From Desulfobacteraceae bacterium UBA2245 (GTDB taxonomy: Bacteria > Desulfobacterota > Desulfobacteria > Desulfobacterales > UBA2245), in assembly GCA_002347265.1 (NCBI GenBank), contig DDYB01000017.1, positions 111,078 to 175,077 of the forward strand: 64,000 nucleotides of DNA. The letters run 5' to 3'. The notes beneath the pieces are model-generated. The model was not told the DNA's origin. It did not search any database and worked only from the letters and a program-made list of their open reading frames with translations. Shown here piece by piece: positions 46,267 to 55,079 of the stretch; positions within the stretch are counted from its first letter, which is position 1; each line of letters begins with the position of its first letter. The translations under genes and the position numbers were made by a program.

Positions 46267-47244
46267 TCATGTATCGGCATCATTTTTTTTGGGGAACTTT
46301 CTCAGATAAAACAGGTGCTCTCTGTATTGAGTTTGAACCAGATCACCCCGGCTCACGAGGCGATTCACAACCTCCCAGCCGGCGCCGGCCCGTAATAAAA
46401 GCGCGGACACGGCGTCTTTTCGCATCGGATGCACGGCGGTAATGCTCAGCAGGTCCTGTTCGACATTGTCCGTAAAAGCAAAGGCATTACCCTCGTAGCC
46501 CGAAAGGCATTCCACCCGATTGAGCGCTGCACTGAGAATCTGATACGTCCGGTTGAGAATTTCTTCATCCGGGCAGCGGACCCAAGCCTCGGCCGGAGGA
46601 CGGGTGGGGATGCTCAGGTATGCCTTATGGGGCTGCAAGTGGTTGAGGAAAACGGCCAGTTCTTCAGCGCTTTCCTCGCTTTCATTCACCCCGCTGACAA
46701 GCATGGTTTCCGTGACCAGCCGGCCGGTAAAACTTTCTGCAAACGCGCACATGCCATCCAGTATCGCCGACAGCCGCAATGTCTGATGAGGCCGATTGAT
46801 CCGGCGCCAGATTCTTTCCTGCACGGCATCCACCTTCAGCGACACCCAATCGGCCTGAGCGAGCGCCGCTCTCACATCATCGCGCCATATCAGCGAACTG
46901 TTGGTAATCACCGCGATTGGAATGCCCAGCGACTTCAGAGCGGCTATCGATTCTCCCAGGCGTGCGTCCAGGGTGGGTTCCCCGTCCGGAACAAAGGCCA
47001 GGTAGTCAATCCGCTCCGAGGCGGCCCTGGCCTGGTTCACTCTGCGCCACACATCCATGAAAATTTCGCCCGGTTCATAGAAAAACTGACGATCTGTCTG
47101 CATGCGCGTGGTAGGCCCGACCTGGCAGTAAACGCAGGCATAGCTGCACGCCTTGGCCGGAATATTGTTGATTCCCAGGCTCTTGCCCAGGCGGCGCGAG
47201 GGAACAGGTCCGTAGGAATACCGAAATCCGGCGTTTTCCATCAT
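46267..47244 (-). CDS. Radical SAM protein
   Basis: About 325 residues. The 4Fe-4S motif is CSYACVYCQVG (about 33-43), preceded by the family segment YGPVPSRRLGKSLGINN. Also seen: DGEPTLD, ITNSSLIW, KVDAVQERIWRRINRPH, and a C-terminal winged-helix-like part (residues about 240-325). Relatives in archaea and Desulfobacterota have unassigned reactions. It overlaps the stop of the upstream DUF5320-like gene (ATGA), and two further Gly-rich genes lie behind it, so a metal-cofactor operon is likely. Confidence 0.85.
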   Translation of the reverse strand: MMENAGFRYSYGPVPSRRLGKSLGINNIPAKACSYACVYCQVGPTTRMQTDRQFFYEPGEIFMDVWRRVNQARAASERIDYLAFVPDGEPTLDARLGESIAALKSLGIPIAVITNSSLIWRDDVRAALAQADWVSLKVDAVQERIWRRINRPHQTLRLSAILDGMCAFAESFTGRLVTETMLVSGVNESEESAEELAVFLNHLQPHKAYLSIPTRPPAEAWVRCPDEEILNRTYQILSAALNRVECLSGYEGNAFAFTDNVEQDLLSITAVHPMRKDAVSALLLRAGAGWEVVNRLVSRGDLVQTQYREHLFYLRKFPKKNDADT

Positions 47245-47531
47245 CGACCTGCGCGCATGGGCCGGCGGCATCGTCCGTTTCGGCCGCAACAGAACCTGCC
47301 CGCGCCGGCCCCGGCAATCGGCAGGGTTTCAGAACGACGCGGGTTTGAAAGCAAATGGTCGCTGTCGATTCCGGCGGAGTCCGGCAACAGAACGACCGGC
47401 TTTCCGGCCAGACCGGCAAATCCTGTTTGCGGTTCATCCGGATTCTGAGGCATCTTCAGCACGCAGTGCCCATCGCCTTGGCCTGTCATGGGACCCGTTC
47501 CGAACGGCCCGGTTCCGTCGAATTTCGGCAT
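47241..47531 (-). CDS. DUF5320-like Gly-rich small protein
   Basis: 96 residues starting MPKFDGTGPFGTGPMTGQGDG, the standard opening of DUF5320 proteins found beside nitrogenase-cofactor-type (NifX-like) genes. After residue 35 it diverges from the usual coiled-coil tail and ends in a Cys/Arg-rich GRFCCGRNGRCRRPMRAGR, so the C-terminus could be altered or shortened. Function unknown. Confidence 0.65.
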   Translation of the reverse strand: MPKFDGTGPFGTGPMTGQGDGHCVLKMPQNPDEPQTGFAGLAGKPVVLLPDSAGIDSDHLLSNPRRSETLPIAGAGAGRFCCGRNGRCRRPMRAGR

Positions 47532-47656
47532 GTCAACAACCTCCTGAATAAATCGGTGCGGCGCCAAAGCATGATGGCGCATAACGTCCAATCAACCCGT
47601 ACACGGGGTTCATGAAGCGCCTGCCTTCAGCGCCGCGTTTCCGGCAGAAACGAAGG

Positions 47657-48031
47657 TCATCCCTCCGTGGCCCCTGCCTCGAGTTCGGCCAGCCGCTTCT
47701 TGATCAGATCCAGTTCGGACTGCAAGGCTTCGGCCTGCCTTTGAAGCGCCAGTTTGTCCAATTCCGGATCGGCCCCCTGAAACTGCGCCGGATATCCGCC
47801 GAAGCGCATCCACCCGGTTTGACCGGTGGCATAAAACATATTGCGTCTTCCGCGTCCGCCGCCGAAAGCGCCCCGGCCAAAGAAACCGCGGCCTCTTCCG
47901 AAACCCGTTCCAAATCCGCGTCCGAAAGCATCATTCGCGTATCCGGGCATTCCGGAACCCGAGCAGTATCCCAGCCCCCGGCCGGTTCTTGATCCCATTC
48001 CCATGGGTCCTGTACGATCCCCTCCTGGCAT
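47657..48031 (-). CDS. DUF5320 domain protein
   Basis: 124 residues: MPGGDRTGPMGMGSRTGRGLGYC, then a Phe/Gly/Arg-rich stretch (FGRGFGTGFGRGRGFFG...) and a C-terminal coiled coil (QRQAEALQSELDLIKKRLAEL). These features define DUF5320, whose members occur next to iron-molybdenum-cofactor-like domain proteins in anaerobes. Function unknown. Confidence 0.85.
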   Translation of the reverse strand: MPGGDRTGPMGMGSRTGRGLGYCSGSGMPGYANDAFGRGFGTGFGRGRGFFGRGAFGGGRGRRNMFYATGQTGWMRFGGYPAQFQGADPELDKLALQRQAEALQSELDLIKKRLAELEAGATEG

Positions 48032-48062
48032 GGTCGTATCCTCCTTTCCTGAAGATAAAATA

Positions 48063-48305
48063 TTATTCTCTTACCATTCCGGTTCCACATTTGGGGCATG
48101 AACGCTCAAAGCAGGGAACGCCGCGTTCATGCGGTTCTTTGTGGCCGCATTTCGGGCAGACGCAATTGCCGCCCACACCGGCAGCCCTGCCGCCGCCCAT
48201 TCGGCCGCGTCCCTGGCCGCCCTGGCCTTGACCGCCCCCCTGACCTTGACCCCGGCCGAGCCCTCTTCCAGAGCCCGCGCCGCCTGCAGGTTTTCTTTCA
48301 TCCAT
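48063..48305 (-). CDS. Gly-rich zinc-ribbon protein
   Basis: 80 residues. The N-terminal half is low-complexity Gly/Gln/Arg (GRGLGRGQGQGGGQGQGGQG). The C-terminal half is a zinc ribbon with CPKCGHKEPHERGVPC and CPKCGTGMV. Similar small proteins occur together with DUF5320 and NifX-like proteins in Desulfobacterota. It is the first gene of the leftward cluster 46267-48305. Confidence 0.75.
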   Translation of the reverse strand: MDERKPAGGAGSGRGLGRGQGQGGGQGQGGQGRGRMGGGRAAGVGGNCVCPKCGHKEPHERGVPCFERSCPKCGTGMVRE

Positions 48306-48726
48306 GATGTTCTCCTTTTTGATTGGCGCGCTTTTTGTGTCAGCGCGTCTGAATTAAATCGATGCAAATCCGATCCTTGTATATAATTTTAATGATTCCA
48401 GTGTAACGACACTGCCTTCGGGTCGAAACCCGTGCATCGCTGACCTGTTTAACAGCAAAAGGGATGCCAGTTTAATTTTTATTCACCATTATATATTTAA
48501 CTTATTGTTTTATATGAAAATATATTAGAGTGAAAAAAATCGGCGGGCCGTTAAAGAGTCGCATTCATGCAACTTATCTGGGACTCATAGACGCCGTAAT
48601 GCGACTGACTGGAACGGCACAAGATGGCGGGCTGTTTCCGGCGCGACCGCTGAAACAGCAGAATATTCCTTTTCAAAAACAATGGAGGGATTTCCGAAAT
48701 GTTGCGCCGGGTCACTCCCTTTTCCC
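48306..48726. other. Intergenic region without recognisable gene
   Basis: Leader and presumed promoter of the leftward zinc-ribbon/DUF5320/radical SAM cluster. It is AT-rich around 48460-48540. An open frame at 48530-48850 overlaps the ChaN-like gene on the other strand and has no family features. Confidence 0.4.
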
Positions 48727-49503
48727 TTATTCATCCGGAATCCAGAAGAAATCCGCCAGCCTGGACAACATTTTCATGGGAACGGTTTCCAGGGCGGAGG
48801 CCATGGCGATTACGGCGATCTTGATGCCCGGATGGACCTTCTTGAGCTGATAGGGAATGCCCAGATGGTAATCGGAATGAAAGTGGCCGCAGCAGAAAAG
48901 GATGCGGCGGTCCGGAAAGGCCTCGAGCGAGGCCGCCATGACGGCATCTTTCAGAATCTGGGCCTTGAAAAGGGCCTGGGGTTTGATCTGTCCCATGGGG
49001 CCGGCCGGCATATCTCGCATGGCGGCCTTGAACAACTCGCAGTATCTGCGGGACCTGAAGGGCGGTTTTTCAGGAAGATAGATCACATCGGAACCCAGAA
49101 CTTCCGGGGAAATTCTGTTGGCCCTGGACACGGCCCCTGCCGCCCTTCGCGGCACGTTGGCGGCAATGACCGGAATGCCCTTGAATTTGGAAAATTCGAT
49201 CAGGGGCCGGTAAGCCTCCGGATAGTTGTTCCAGGGACGGGATTGTTCCCGAAACGCCGCTTCTGAAATTTTCCCTTCAAGATACGCATTCAGAATCTCC
49301 TGCACATCCCTTTCAAACATCTCCATGGCCAGTGCAAGGTTCGAATCCAGGCTGTACAGTCCGGTCAGAAGACCCAGTTCGGCCTCATGGGCGGCACTGG
49401 AATCATGCTGCTCCCCCAGAAAGATCACCTGATATTCCAGGAGCATTTTCAAGGCGGTCTCCAGGGTGTAAATAAGGCCGGTATTACGCATCAACTGCGG
49501 CAT
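48727..49503 (-). CDS. ChaN-like haem-binding/TIKI-superfamily protein
   Basis: 258 residues of the ChaN (DUF399) family: VIFLGEQHDSSAAHEAEL with the Glu and His pair near the N-terminus, AMEMFERDVQEILNAYL, and CCGHFHSDYHLGIP. ChaN-type proteins bind haem or act as TIKI-like metalloproteases. Unlike ChaN lipoproteins, no signal peptide or lipobox is visible, so it appears cytoplasmic. It lies directly downstream of the three-gene coiled-coil operon. Confidence 0.82.
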   Translation of the reverse strand: MPQLMRNTGLIYTLETALKMLLEYQVIFLGEQHDSSAAHEAELGLLTGLYSLDSNLALAMEMFERDVQEILNAYLEGKISEAAFREQSRPWNNYPEAYRPLIEFSKFKGIPVIAANVPRRAAGAVSRANRISPEVLGSDVIYLPEKPPFRSRRYCELFKAAMRDMPAGPMGQIKPQALFKAQILKDAVMAASLEAFPDRRILFCCGHFHSDYHLGIPYQLKKVHPGIKIAVIAMASALETVPMKMLSRLADFFWIPDE

Positions 49504-49624
49504 AGGAAAATTCCCCGCTGATCAATTATTCATGCTGCCAGTGAGCCGAAAGCAGGCTGCTTCAAGAAAGCCGCCCCGAAAAGCCCGGCTTCGAAAACGC
49601 CCAAACCATCCGTGCGACAAGGGG

Positions 49625-51022
49625 TTAAAATTTGCCGCCGGTACGAAACCCTCCGCCTCCGAAGCCGCCGCCCCCGCGAAATCCCCCGCCGCCGAAGCCT
49701 CCGAAGCCACCGAAGCCGCCTCCGGATCGGCCGGAACCGGGAAAATTCCATCTCTGAGAACGGCTGATACGGTCCCACGCCTTGCCCGACGACATGCCGC
49801 CGCGCAGCATCTCTCCCAGCAGAATGCCCAGCGCGAGGTCGGTGGGAAAAGCGGAATGGCTGGCATCGTAATTGCTGCGGCGGAATCTTTCCCGCAGGCT
49901 GATAAGTTCCTCCAGCGCCTTTCGTTGATCCAGCTGGCTGATTTTCACCTCGGCAATCCGATCCGTCAGGCTCTGTTGCTCCTGCTGCAGCTGGTGAAGG
50001 CGCATGACGATGGCATCATCCGCCGGCCGGGGCGTGGCTTGAGCCTGCTGAAAAAGCACGATGATGTCTTCACGCTCCAGCTCGGTTGCCATCATCGTGA
50101 CGGCTTTTCGTGTGTATTCATCCTCGCCGGCGGCAAAGTCGTTTTTTTTGCTTGAAAGTTCCCGGTACCGCTTCTCCTCGGTTTCGATTTCTTTATTGAC
50201 TTTCTGAAGCTGTTTCTCAGCCGCATCCAGGGCGGTTTGCAGCGCGGGCATACCGTCTTTCTCGGCCGCCTCTTTCTCCAGTGTCAGCAAGATTCGCCTC
50301 TGGCGATCCGCCTCCTCGCCCGCCTGGACGGCATGCTCTCTGAGGCGCTTGGGAAGCTCGTTCAGCATGTGGAAGTCGGTACGGTTTTCCTGAAAGCGGA
50401 TGAGCCGGGCCACCCATTCGTCCAGCATGCGGGCAATCCCGCCGTGCCGGTAATCGGGGGTAAGGAACCAGCGGTTCCACAGATACATGAAAAGCGCATC
50501 ATCCTGATAAGGCTTGCCTTTGCTGGAGAGGTCGGCCTCGGACTGGGATGCTTTTTCATCAGCCCGCTGAGCGACGCGATCAGCGGCAACCGCTTTTTCC
50601 TGCTGAAGCCGATATCCTTCGGTCTTTTCCAGCGCCGATCGGGTATTCTGGATCTGTTTCTGAAGGGCGTCGGCGGCCCTGTCGCGTCCATCCCGGCGAG
50701 TTTCCCGCTGCTGATTGAGCGTCTGCTGGCGTTCTTGTCCCTGAGCGATATCCTTTTCAAGCGCTTCCAAAGCCTGTTTATGCTGTTCGATTAAAGCCTG
50801 AACAGCCAGATAGACCTTATCCAGACGGTCCGTCACGTTGCCGGCTCTGATCTCATCAAGCCTGAATCTGGCCAGCTCCCGGTACTGCTCCGCCGTTTCG
50901 ATGCGCAACCGGTTTAACTGGGCGTTCAGGTCCTCCATCTTCCGGTCGGCGTCCGCAACCCGGTGCTGGGCCTGCAGAACATGGTTGTCGATTTCCTCAA
51001 GCGTTTTTCTGCCGGTGATCAT
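49625..51022 (-). CDS. Coiled-coil protein with Gly/Phe-rich tail, unrecognised
   Basis: 465 residues. Long coiled coils (about 10-150 and 215-345) with a middle segment QDDALFMYLWNRWFLTPDYR (about 172-191), a short conserved-looking DLALGILLGEMLRGGMSSGKAWD, and a C-terminal tail of FGGFGGFGGGG repeats. There is no signal peptide and no TM helix. It is third in a leftward operon with a membrane-anchored DUF6384-like protein and a second coiled-coil protein; all three seem to form one membrane-linked assembly of unknown function. Confidence 0.7.
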   Translation of the reverse strand: MITGRKTLEEIDNHVLQAQHRVADADRKMEDLNAQLNRLRIETAEQYRELARFRLDEIRAGNVTDRLDKVYLAVQALIEQHKQALEALEKDIAQGQERQQTLNQQRETRRDGRDRAADALQKQIQNTRSALEKTEGYRLQQEKAVAADRVAQRADEKASQSEADLSSKGKPYQDDALFMYLWNRWFLTPDYRHGGIARMLDEWVARLIRFQENRTDFHMLNELPKRLREHAVQAGEEADRQRRILLTLEKEAAEKDGMPALQTALDAAEKQLQKVNKEIETEEKRYRELSSKKNDFAAGEDEYTRKAVTMMATELEREDIIVLFQQAQATPRPADDAIVMRLHQLQQEQQSLTDRIAEVKISQLDQRKALEELISLRERFRRSNYDASHSAFPTDLALGILLGEMLRGGMSSGKAWDRISRSQRWNFPGSGRSGGGFGGFGGFGGGGFRGGGGFGGGGFRTGGKF

Positions 51023-51163
51023 TTTATATTACTCCTCATGGAACCAGGGCGTTTGATGACAGGAAAGAACCGGCGGCAGGCTGAGACCGGATGTCCGGGG
51101 CGCTGCGGATTGTTTTTTTCATGTAACAGCCGCAACCAATTTTCAAAAGTCCTCGAGCCGGGT

Positions 51164-52108
51164 CTACCACTGGGCAATGGCGCCGCCGGTGGTCGGAAAG
51201 CTGAACTCAGGCGTCAGGTACCCGCGCTTTTTGACCCCGAACACATTGCGATTGATGATGCCGTCGTCCATCTTGTCGCGTCTGACCTGTTCAAAAACAT
51301 CGAATTTGACGCGCAAGCCCCACTGCTCCACGGTATGCGTTTTGCCGTCCTCCTCGCTGACGACGGGAAGCGCGAGGCGTTTGCCTTCAGGGGTAACGGC
51401 CTCGACGATGATATAGTAGTTCCGGGCATTCGGGTTATTCTCGGGAATTCTCCATACGCCGCTGGACGCGTCCGGCCTTGAAACGATGTGCAACCGGTAC
51501 TCCAGGGTCAACTGATCATAAAGCTGTCTGAGCGCCGCATATCCTTGGTTCACGGCATCGGCATCCTGACGCGACACACCGGCCATGGCAGTCTCGTAAA
51601 GCCCTTCAGCCTGCTTCCGCGCCGCATCCTCACGAGCCTCGGCCAGCACGCGATCCCGCTCCTCGGCAAGCTTTGCCGGCATGGCCGTCAGTTCCTGCAA
51701 AGTACGCTGCTGCTCCTCCCGGACACGATTCTGAGGCACGGTCACAAAGAAATAGTGAATCGTGTAGATCGCCAGCAGGACCAGGACCGCCAGCGCCCCC
51801 CGCTTGACCCAACGCCCGCGGTTGACGTACAGGCGGGCAAGGGTCAGCTGAAAACTGCTTTCCGGAGGGCGGTAGGTAAAACGCTCCTCGCGAAGGGCTT
51901 TCACGCCTTCAGCGATAATGTCGTCAGATACGGCAAGCCCCTGCCCGGCGTAGATATCCCGGACCTTTTCGATCAGCGCCCGGTCATGATCCTCGGCCCC
52001 GAGCTCGCGGTCGACGAGCGACTGCTGGTGCCGCAGCGTGTCCACCACGTCCATGGCCAGCATAACCTCGTTGAGATCAATTTTTCGAGTCTGTTCGTTG
52101 TCACTCAT
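51164..52108 (-). CDS. DUF6384-like single-pass membrane protein
   Basis: 314 residues. A cytoplasmic N-terminal segment includes LNEVMLAMDVVDTLRHQQ; one TM helix lies at about 105-123 (GALAVLVLLAIYTIHYFFV), followed by a coiled coil (about 128-180) and a C-terminal globular part with YYIIVEAVTPEGKRLALPV. The pattern fits the DUF6384 family. It overlaps the upstream coiled-coil gene by eight bases, indicating coupled translation. Confidence 0.7.
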   Translation of the reverse strand: MSDNEQTRKIDLNEVMLAMDVVDTLRHQQSLVDRELGAEDHDRALIEKVRDIYAGQGLAVSDDIIAEGVKALREERFTYRPPESSFQLTLARLYVNRGRWVKRGALAVLVLLAIYTIHYFFVTVPQNRVREEQQRTLQELTAMPAKLAEERDRVLAEAREDAARKQAEGLYETAMAGVSRQDADAVNQGYAALRQLYDQLTLEYRLHIVSRPDASSGVWRIPENNPNARNYYIIVEAVTPEGKRLALPVVSEEDGKTHTVEQWGLRVKFDVFEQVRRDKMDDGIINRNVFGVKKRGYLTPEFSFPTTGGAIAQW

Positions 52109-53279
52109 TGCCCAGTTGCTTTCCGGCGGCGGTCAGCTGCACGAGACGCCGCTTGCCGTCCTCCACCGCCTGCCGGATCTCCAGCTCGTTGCGGGTGCTA
52201 AGTTCGCGCATTTCGGCAATCAGAGAGCGTGACTTTTCCTGGAAATTAATCACCGAGTCGAGCAGTTTCTTAACGCTCTCCGCCTTGATGGTAGGGCCAT
52301 AGCCGGCCCGCAGGGCCTTTTCCTGAACCTTGTCGCCCACATCGGACAGGGTCTCGAGGCTCTTGTTGATGCCCTCCTTCATGGCGTTCAGGGTTTCAGT
52401 GCTCTCGTGAAGCCCCTGCAGGCTCGTAAAAGAGGCGTTTAAGGCCGTAAAAACCGTTTCATTGGTGCCGAAGAAAGAAACCGCCTGGGAGTAGACGCGC
52501 TCCTTGATATCGGAGGTCTGGGCCAGACGCGCCATGACCACCTCGGTGGTGTTGTAGCTTACCGACAGGTTCTCGGCCAGGTCTTTTGCAATTTGATATC
52601 GTTTGTCCTGCATCTGCAGTTCGCGCAGAAACTCGTCGCGGGCAAGCTCCAGTCTCGCCATCTGCTCCCGGTCCTGGCCGGCGTATGCTTCCAGCGCCTT
52701 GACCGCTTCTTCCAGACGGGCCTTGGCCACCTCGACCGCGGTCTCGGCTTTTTTGAGCACCTGAAAAGCCATCACCTGAGCCTCTTTCAGAGCGCCTCGA
52801 AAATCCCGGTAGGACTCCAGAATCTGAACCTCGCGCTCCATCTGGTCCTTGGTGTCGGCCGATACCTCCAGGTAGGTCTTCTTGATCTTGCGAAAGCGGC
52901 TGGGAATATCTCCTCGGGTGGCCTTCATCCAGAAGTTGGAGATCTTCTCCATGGTGTCGATTTTGCCATCGCCGAGCTGGTCGACCATGGATTTGGCGTC
53001 GTCGCGGATACTGTTGAATGCATTGGTGATGTCTTCATAGCGCTCGCCCACGTTCATTGCGGTAATCTGCTCGCGCACCACCTCGTTGAAAACCGTGGTG
53101 CTGCTGAGAGTGCGGGCGATCGCAATGGTTTTTTCCTCGTCCAGGTCGCTGATCCGGTTGATCAGGGCGATGACCGGCATCTCATCCGGCTTTGCGGGCA
53201 TGAGACCCAGGTCGCGCAGGCCGTTCAGGGCCTTGTCAAGATACCGCAGGGGGGTTGAAACGATATTGGCTGGATTCAT
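52101..53279 (-). CDS. Coiled-coil protein, first gene of the three-gene operon
   Basis: 392 residues with long helical, heptad-rich stretches (about 125-270) and no TM segment or signal peptide. Opening MNPANIVSTPLRYLDKALNGLRDLGL; later AETAVEVAKARLEEAVKAL and YNTTEVVMARLAQTSDIKERVY. It resembles TelA/PspA-like cytoplasmic coiled-coil proteins only in general character. GGAG lies 8 bases before the ATG. It is likely the lead gene of an envelope-stress or membrane-organising system; this is inference. Confidence 0.65.
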   Translation of the reverse strand: MNPANIVSTPLRYLDKALNGLRDLGLMPAKPDEMPVIALINRISDLDEEKTIAIARTLSSTTVFNEVVREQITAMNVGERYEDITNAFNSIRDDAKSMVDQLGDGKIDTMEKISNFWMKATRGDIPSRFRKIKKTYLEVSADTKDQMEREVQILESYRDFRGALKEAQVMAFQVLKKAETAVEVAKARLEEAVKALEAYAGQDREQMARLELARDEFLRELQMQDKRYQIAKDLAENLSVSYNTTEVVMARLAQTSDIKERVYSQAVSFFGTNETVFTALNASFTSLQGLHESTETLNAMKEGINKSLETLSDVGDKVQEKALRAGYGPTIKAESVKKLLDSVINFQEKSRSLIAEMRELSTRNELEIRQAVEDGKRRLVQLTAAGKQLGNE

Positions 53280-53888
53280 TTCTGCTCCTTTCCCTTATTC
53301 TGCAGGCAAGCTGCAATTGCGCATCCCGTGAGGTGCAATAATTCAAGAACAAGAATGGGTTGCCTATTTTCCTGTTGTCGGGGTTTAATTGTTGAACGAG
53401 TCTGATTTTCATCTTAACGTTCCCCTGAAGGCGGCAATTCATTGCGCTACCCATGGCGTCAAGCTAAAAACTCAGAATTCGAATCCAATGGAGCTGCCGA
53501 TTGAGAAGTTTTGAATGAGGCGCCTTAATTTTTTATAAGCGCCTGAAAATACCGGGTCAAGCAAAATATGCGAAGGCTGTAGCGCCAGGGCTTTACCAGG
53601 CAAATTCATAATTTGCGGTCTGGCCCCATCGCCTCACCGGCTTCTTTCGTATCGCGCTTCTCCCCTATTTTTTCGATCCGCCGCCGGCCCATCGACCGCA
53701 TTCCGGCAAAATCGATTCAGTCCGAACCGCATTTTGGTTCGCCGCATACCCGCATCGTGCACATGGTATATGGTGATGCCTGCGGGCCGAATTTCTCCTT
53801 GTCTACCTGTTCGCCGATTTATTTTTTACTTTACGAAAGTCAATTTTCGTGTTAGCGAAATGATCTTGTCGAAGACGAGGCTGTGCGT
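53280..53888. other. Intergenic boundary between the core genome and the integron
   Basis: 609 bases without a convincing gene. It holds the presumed promoter of the leftward coiled-coil operon (ribosome site before 53279) and the downstream edge of intI. An inverted repeat AGGCGC ... GCGCCT at 53518-53544 may be a weak terminator. No attC was found here. Confidence 0.4.
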
Positions 53889-54902
53889 TTATGTTGCCTT
53901 TTCGATGAGCCGGTCCAGCGGGCTTGAAACAGCCGATATGTCATTTGCCATCACATGCGTGTAGATTTCGGTGGTTTTGACGTCGGCGTGCCCCATCAAC
54001 TCCTGAACGACCCGGATATTGACGCCGTTTTCCAGCAGGTGCGTCGCAAACGAATGGCGAAACGTATGACAACTGACGCGTTTGGTGATTCCGGCTTTTT
54101 CCACCGCCGTCTTTACGGCCTTTTGAAGGCCGGATTCAAGAACGTGGTGCCGCCTTGTCGCATCCGTGATCGGATCCCGGCTCAGGTTCTTCGATGGAAA
54201 AACATACTGCCACCTGAATTCCCTGGACGCGGACGGATATTTTCGGGCCAGAGCCGCCGGCAGATACACCTCGCCATATCCCCTCTCAAGGTCCGCTTCA
54301 TGAAGGCGACTTACCTTCTCGATATGCTGGCGAAGCTCCGATTGGATCGATTGCGGGAAAAGCGTCGTGCGGTCCTTGCCTCCTTTGGCCTGCCGAACAT
54401 AAAGGATGTTGCGGTCAAAATCCAAATCCTGAACGCGAAGGCGAACGCATTCCATCAAACGAAGACCGCACCCGTAAAGGATTCCGGCCATCAGCAGATG
54501 GGTTCCCGTCAAACCGGCCAATACGCGTTGAACTTCGGATTGCGTCATGACAGTAGGCGGCCTTGCATATTTTTTGGCCCTGACGGGTTCAAGCTGATCT
54601 TCAACCGGCTGATCGAGCACGTGGCGGTACAAAAAGAGGATCGCGTTCAGGGCCTGCCTCTGGGTGGAAGCCGACACCTTTGCCTCGGTGGCCAGATGGC
54701 TCAAAAAAGTTTCGATATGGGATTTGCCCATCTGCGAGGGGTGAATTTTAGCGCCGTGGAACTTGATGAACCGGACGATCCAGTCGCAATAGGTTTGTTC
54801 GGTTCGATAGGCGTAATGATGATAGCGCAACACCTGACGAACCTGATCCATCAGCTTTAATTTGGGATCCGGTTTGAATTTGGGTTTGTTCTTTGTTTCC
54901 AT
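53889..54902 (-). CDS. intI: Integron integrase IntI
   Basis: 337-residue tyrosine recombinase that moves gene cassettes between attC and attI. Seen: SAM-like N-terminus ([21 protein letters not shown]), catalytic Arg in GLRLME (R148), the H-R-H-Y set H279, R282, H305 and Y314 ([24 protein letters not shown]), and the extra patch diagnostic of IntI between residues about 201 and 238 ([19 protein letters not shown]), absent from ordinary phage recombinases. It is read leftward, away from the array. ATG 54902 is chosen; 42 in-frame codons upstream overlap the attI side. Confidence 0.95.
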   Translation of the reverse strand: METKNKPKFKPDPKLKLMDQVRQVLRYHHYAYRTEQTYCDWIVRFIKFHGAKIHPSQMGKSHIETFLSHLATEAKVSASTQRQALNAILFLYRHVLDQPVEDQLEPVRAKKYARPPTVMTQSEVQRVLAGLTGTHLLMAGILYGCGLRLMECVRLRVQDLDFDRNILYVRQAKGGKDRTTLFPQSIQSELRQHIEKVSRLHEADLERGYGEVYLPAALARKYPSASREFRWQYVFPSKNLSRDPITDATRRHHVLESGLQKAVKTAVEKAGITKRVSCHTFRHSFATHLLENGVNIRVVQELMGHADVKTTEIYTHVMANDISAVSSPLDRLIEKAT

Positions 54903-54918
54903 ACGATTTGTATATTGA

Positions 54919-55011
54919 ACCGGAAACATGGAAAAATCAACACCCATTTTTCCATGTTTTATATAATAATATCGGAATATGTGGAATATTTTCCGTTTTA
55001 TATAGGTGATA
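54919..55011 (+). repeat. Integrase-leader repeat, copy A (near attI)
   Basis: 93 bases starting ACCGGAAACATGGAAAAAT and ending GGTGATA. They recur in diverged form, same orientation, at 60969-61062. The two copies flank the whole cassette array. Confidence 0.8.
54924..54959. repeat. 14-bp perfect inverted repeat upstream of intI
   Basis: AAACATGGAAAAAT (54924-54937) and ATTTTTCCATGTTT (54946-54959) around an 8-base loop. Two more TGGAA...TTCC palindromes follow at about 54982-54995 and 55013-55026. They may be operator or integrase-binding sites, or a hairpin in the intI leader. Confidence 0.6.
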
Positions 55012-55039
55012 GGTGGAAAGTTTTCCATCTATTGACATA

Positions 55040-55046
55040 GTTAGGT
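55040..55046 (+). other. attI core site (G^TTAGGT), start of the cassette array
   Basis: The 7-base core GTTAGGT fits GTTRRRY. It lies between intI and the first cassette, at the expected distance. Recombination would cut after 55040. Cassette 1 then spans 55041-56255. A TTGACA at 55032-55037 could be the -35 of a cassette promoter, but its -10 (TTGAAC) is weak. Confidence 0.7.
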
Positions 55047-55079
55047 ACCATCTCTTGAACAAACATTAGGTTCTCGCGT

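Noticed and set aside
48530..48850. 106-codon frame on the plus strand in the leader of the zinc-ribbon gene
   Set aside because: It overlaps the ChaN-like gene and has no motif or ribosome site.
53280..53888. Extra cassettes or attC sites downstream of intI
   Set aside because: No core-site pairs or ORFs with cassette character were seen on that side.
53889..54902. Ordinary phage or transposon tyrosine recombinase
   Set aside because: The IntI-specific patch around residues 201-238 and the adjacent attI core and attC sites identify an integron integrase.
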